This document shows, piece by piece, positions 62,701 to 64,000 of a stretch of DNA of 64,000 nt. The notes beneath the pieces were generated by a model that saw nothing but the letters and a program-made list of their open reading frames with translations, was not told the origin of the DNA and did no database searches. The stretch is taken from positions 124,001-188,000 of the forward strand of contig WTXG01000002.1 of NCBI GenBank assembly GCA_022496185.1, written 5' to 3'. Made by a program: the position numbers and the translations under genes. The first letter of the stretch is position 1, and the number at the start of each line of letters is the position of its first letter. This DNA is from Multifurca ochricompacta. Its lineage: Eukaryota; Basidiomycota; Agaricomycetes; Russulales; Russulaceae.

Positions 62701-64000
62701 CTGGGGCTGTCTCCCACCGCATACATGCGTCGCGTCGCCTGAGCGATCTACGTGGCCTACGCCTTGTTCTCCTATCTCATCTGCGCGTCATGCGCCTCTG
62801 CTTAATATTCAAGCAACGCATGTTTGCAGATCGGGGCCTTGCTTATTAGAACAGGCGTTGTGTTCAAGAGCTGGCAGTGATAGCGGATCTTTCGGTGGAG
62901 GCCGACACAAGGCGGACCCCCTCGACGTCCTTACAGGGTTTGTCGAGGATTCCAATACTGAGTCCACGGTTCCACTGGAATCTATTCGCTTGTTATACGC
63001 GCTCTGTTCCTCGTTATCCATGTCCCAGTTCTCTGCTCCCTCCATTGTTGGCCACCTTTCTGACCCAGAAGCAACGGTTGCCGCACTAGTGGGGGTAGCG
63101 CGACACCCGTACCACGATTTGGATGTGCGGCTTGGTGTTTGGCGCTTTATGGCGCTCGCTGCCGAAAAAGAGCCAGCTCTGGGTCAACTTTTTATTGTGG
63201 GCCAATTTCGGGCTCCAAAGGAGGCACCTGCAGAGGGTAAGGAAAAAAGTAAGTGTGTGAGCGCTCTTGAAGTTGCGAGAGAAATGGTTGCAGGATGGAA
63301 CGGTTACTGGGAGACGAATCCACAGCTGCTAGCAGCTGTCTTGGGCTTCTTGGCGGCTGTGTGGCAACGTGGATTGGAGCATAAGCCGACTTTGGCAGAG
63401 ATCAGAAAAGACTCGGAATTCTGGAATCAGTTGGCTGGGCTTATCAAAGAAGACATATCTCCGGCGCCGGAGTACAAAAGCAACGAACTGGTCGAGATTG
63501 CCGGATTTTTGCGTTCTGCGTACCACGAGAGCATCTCCTTGCATTCGTATCGAGTACTTTCCAAGGCTTCTGCGATACGGATTATTGGTCTGGATATTGG
63601 CTCGGATCCTGCACCGTCAGCCACGGAACAGAGGACGAAACCGGAGAGCTATTGCTCTGTTGAAGGCATCTTCAAGTCTGAAGAACAGTTTTCGGATCAA
63701 TTACACGACGCAATCTTCAATGCTTACGACCCAACTCTGTACGCCGATTTCTCAGAGAAAGCAAAAGGGAGCTTCCCGGATTTAGCGCTCAAGCACTTTG
63801 ACTCCAGGGATCTCATGGGTGAGCGCGAGTTGGGGGACAACTTTGCGTTCGTCGGCACCCTTCTTCAGATGCGAATGGAGCTTTCCAATGTCGAGGCCAC
63901 TGATGCGACTTTTAATCTCGCTGACGAGTTTGTCCACACACTCTTCTCCATTAATCTCAACCTTTCCCTAGCTTACGCATCGACACAACTTGGCCAGTCG
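59796..64000 (+). CDS. NUP192: Nucleoporin Nup192 (Nup205 family), partial at window edge
   Basis: Large scaffold protein of the nuclear pore inner ring. It starts at 59796 (MAAESSKRSKLIDV), with a short intron, then TYQQLHLLLSGYEPNTTPEQ, LRSPFGKPNAESRRRVDSGS, FIFAISARFNIDEVEALVLF, a WAMWSF helix, and later MTKSKARRAILDVARSRFPV, WQCEHSGWKLLIEALVDYV, GTLLAPHDGKARLIEIKEEV and DSNTESTVPLESIRLLYALC. The frame is open to the right edge. A single-base slip occurs at 60861-60862 (GG, one more expected). Between about 62700 and 62850 at least three frame changes are needed. The remaining 3' part lies outside the window. Confidence 0.88.

Overview
The window looks like nuclear DNA of a filamentous basidiomycete, most likely an agaricomycete. 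Genes are dense and broken by many short (about 45-90 bp) GT-AG introns. Several families are typical of mushrooms: F-box proteins, a DUF6534-like membrane protein and an Atg22-type vacuolar protein with very small exons. No rRNA, CRISPR array or operon was seen. Gene names rest on protein similarity recognised by eye, not on a search.

Layout. 1-6.9 kb is an AT-rich repeat block. It holds a tRNA-like (SINE-type) element, two orientations of a dispersed repeat rich in gggtaaccc-like motifs, and four solo LTRs with perfect 5-bp target duplications; two of them sit inside a third. 6.9-16.4 kb carries four minus-strand genes: ATG22, an alpha/beta-hydrolase, cytosolic glutaminyl-tRNA synthetase and a PAF-acetylhydrolase-like lipase. 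17.9-20.1 kb is a DUF6534-like membrane protein, followed by about 8 kb with no gene I can defend. 28.0-37 kb holds an F-box gene, a 28-copy GTGTC microsatellite, the pre-mRNA 3'-end factor CFT2/CPSF100 and an F-box/LRR-like gene. 38-43.5 kb holds a dual-specificity phosphatase-like gene whose catalytic cysteine codon reads glycine, a doubtful Asn-rich ORF, and TAF4. 43.6-49.8 kb has one intact short-chain dehydrogenase and two decayed relatives, mixed with a foldback element, a hAT-like element and a 5'-truncated LINE. 50.7-54.8 kb is a tandem pair of alpha-tubulin genes. 55.4-64 kb has ARF1, SEC15 and NUP192; SEC15 and NUP192 are divergent, and NUP192 runs off the right edge.

Working together. 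Most named genes are unlinked housekeeping functions: vacuole efflux, translation, 3'-end processing, TFIID, microtubules, vesicle budding, exocytosis and nuclear pore. There is no sign of a metabolic cluster. ARF1 and SEC15 lie tail to tail, and both act in membrane traffic.

Main caution. At least a dozen conserved coding regions across the window need exactly one extra base, usually in a short homopolymer, to stay in frame. The pattern touches seven unrelated genes and is nearly always a deletion, so I read it mainly as consensus-sequence error rather than gene death.
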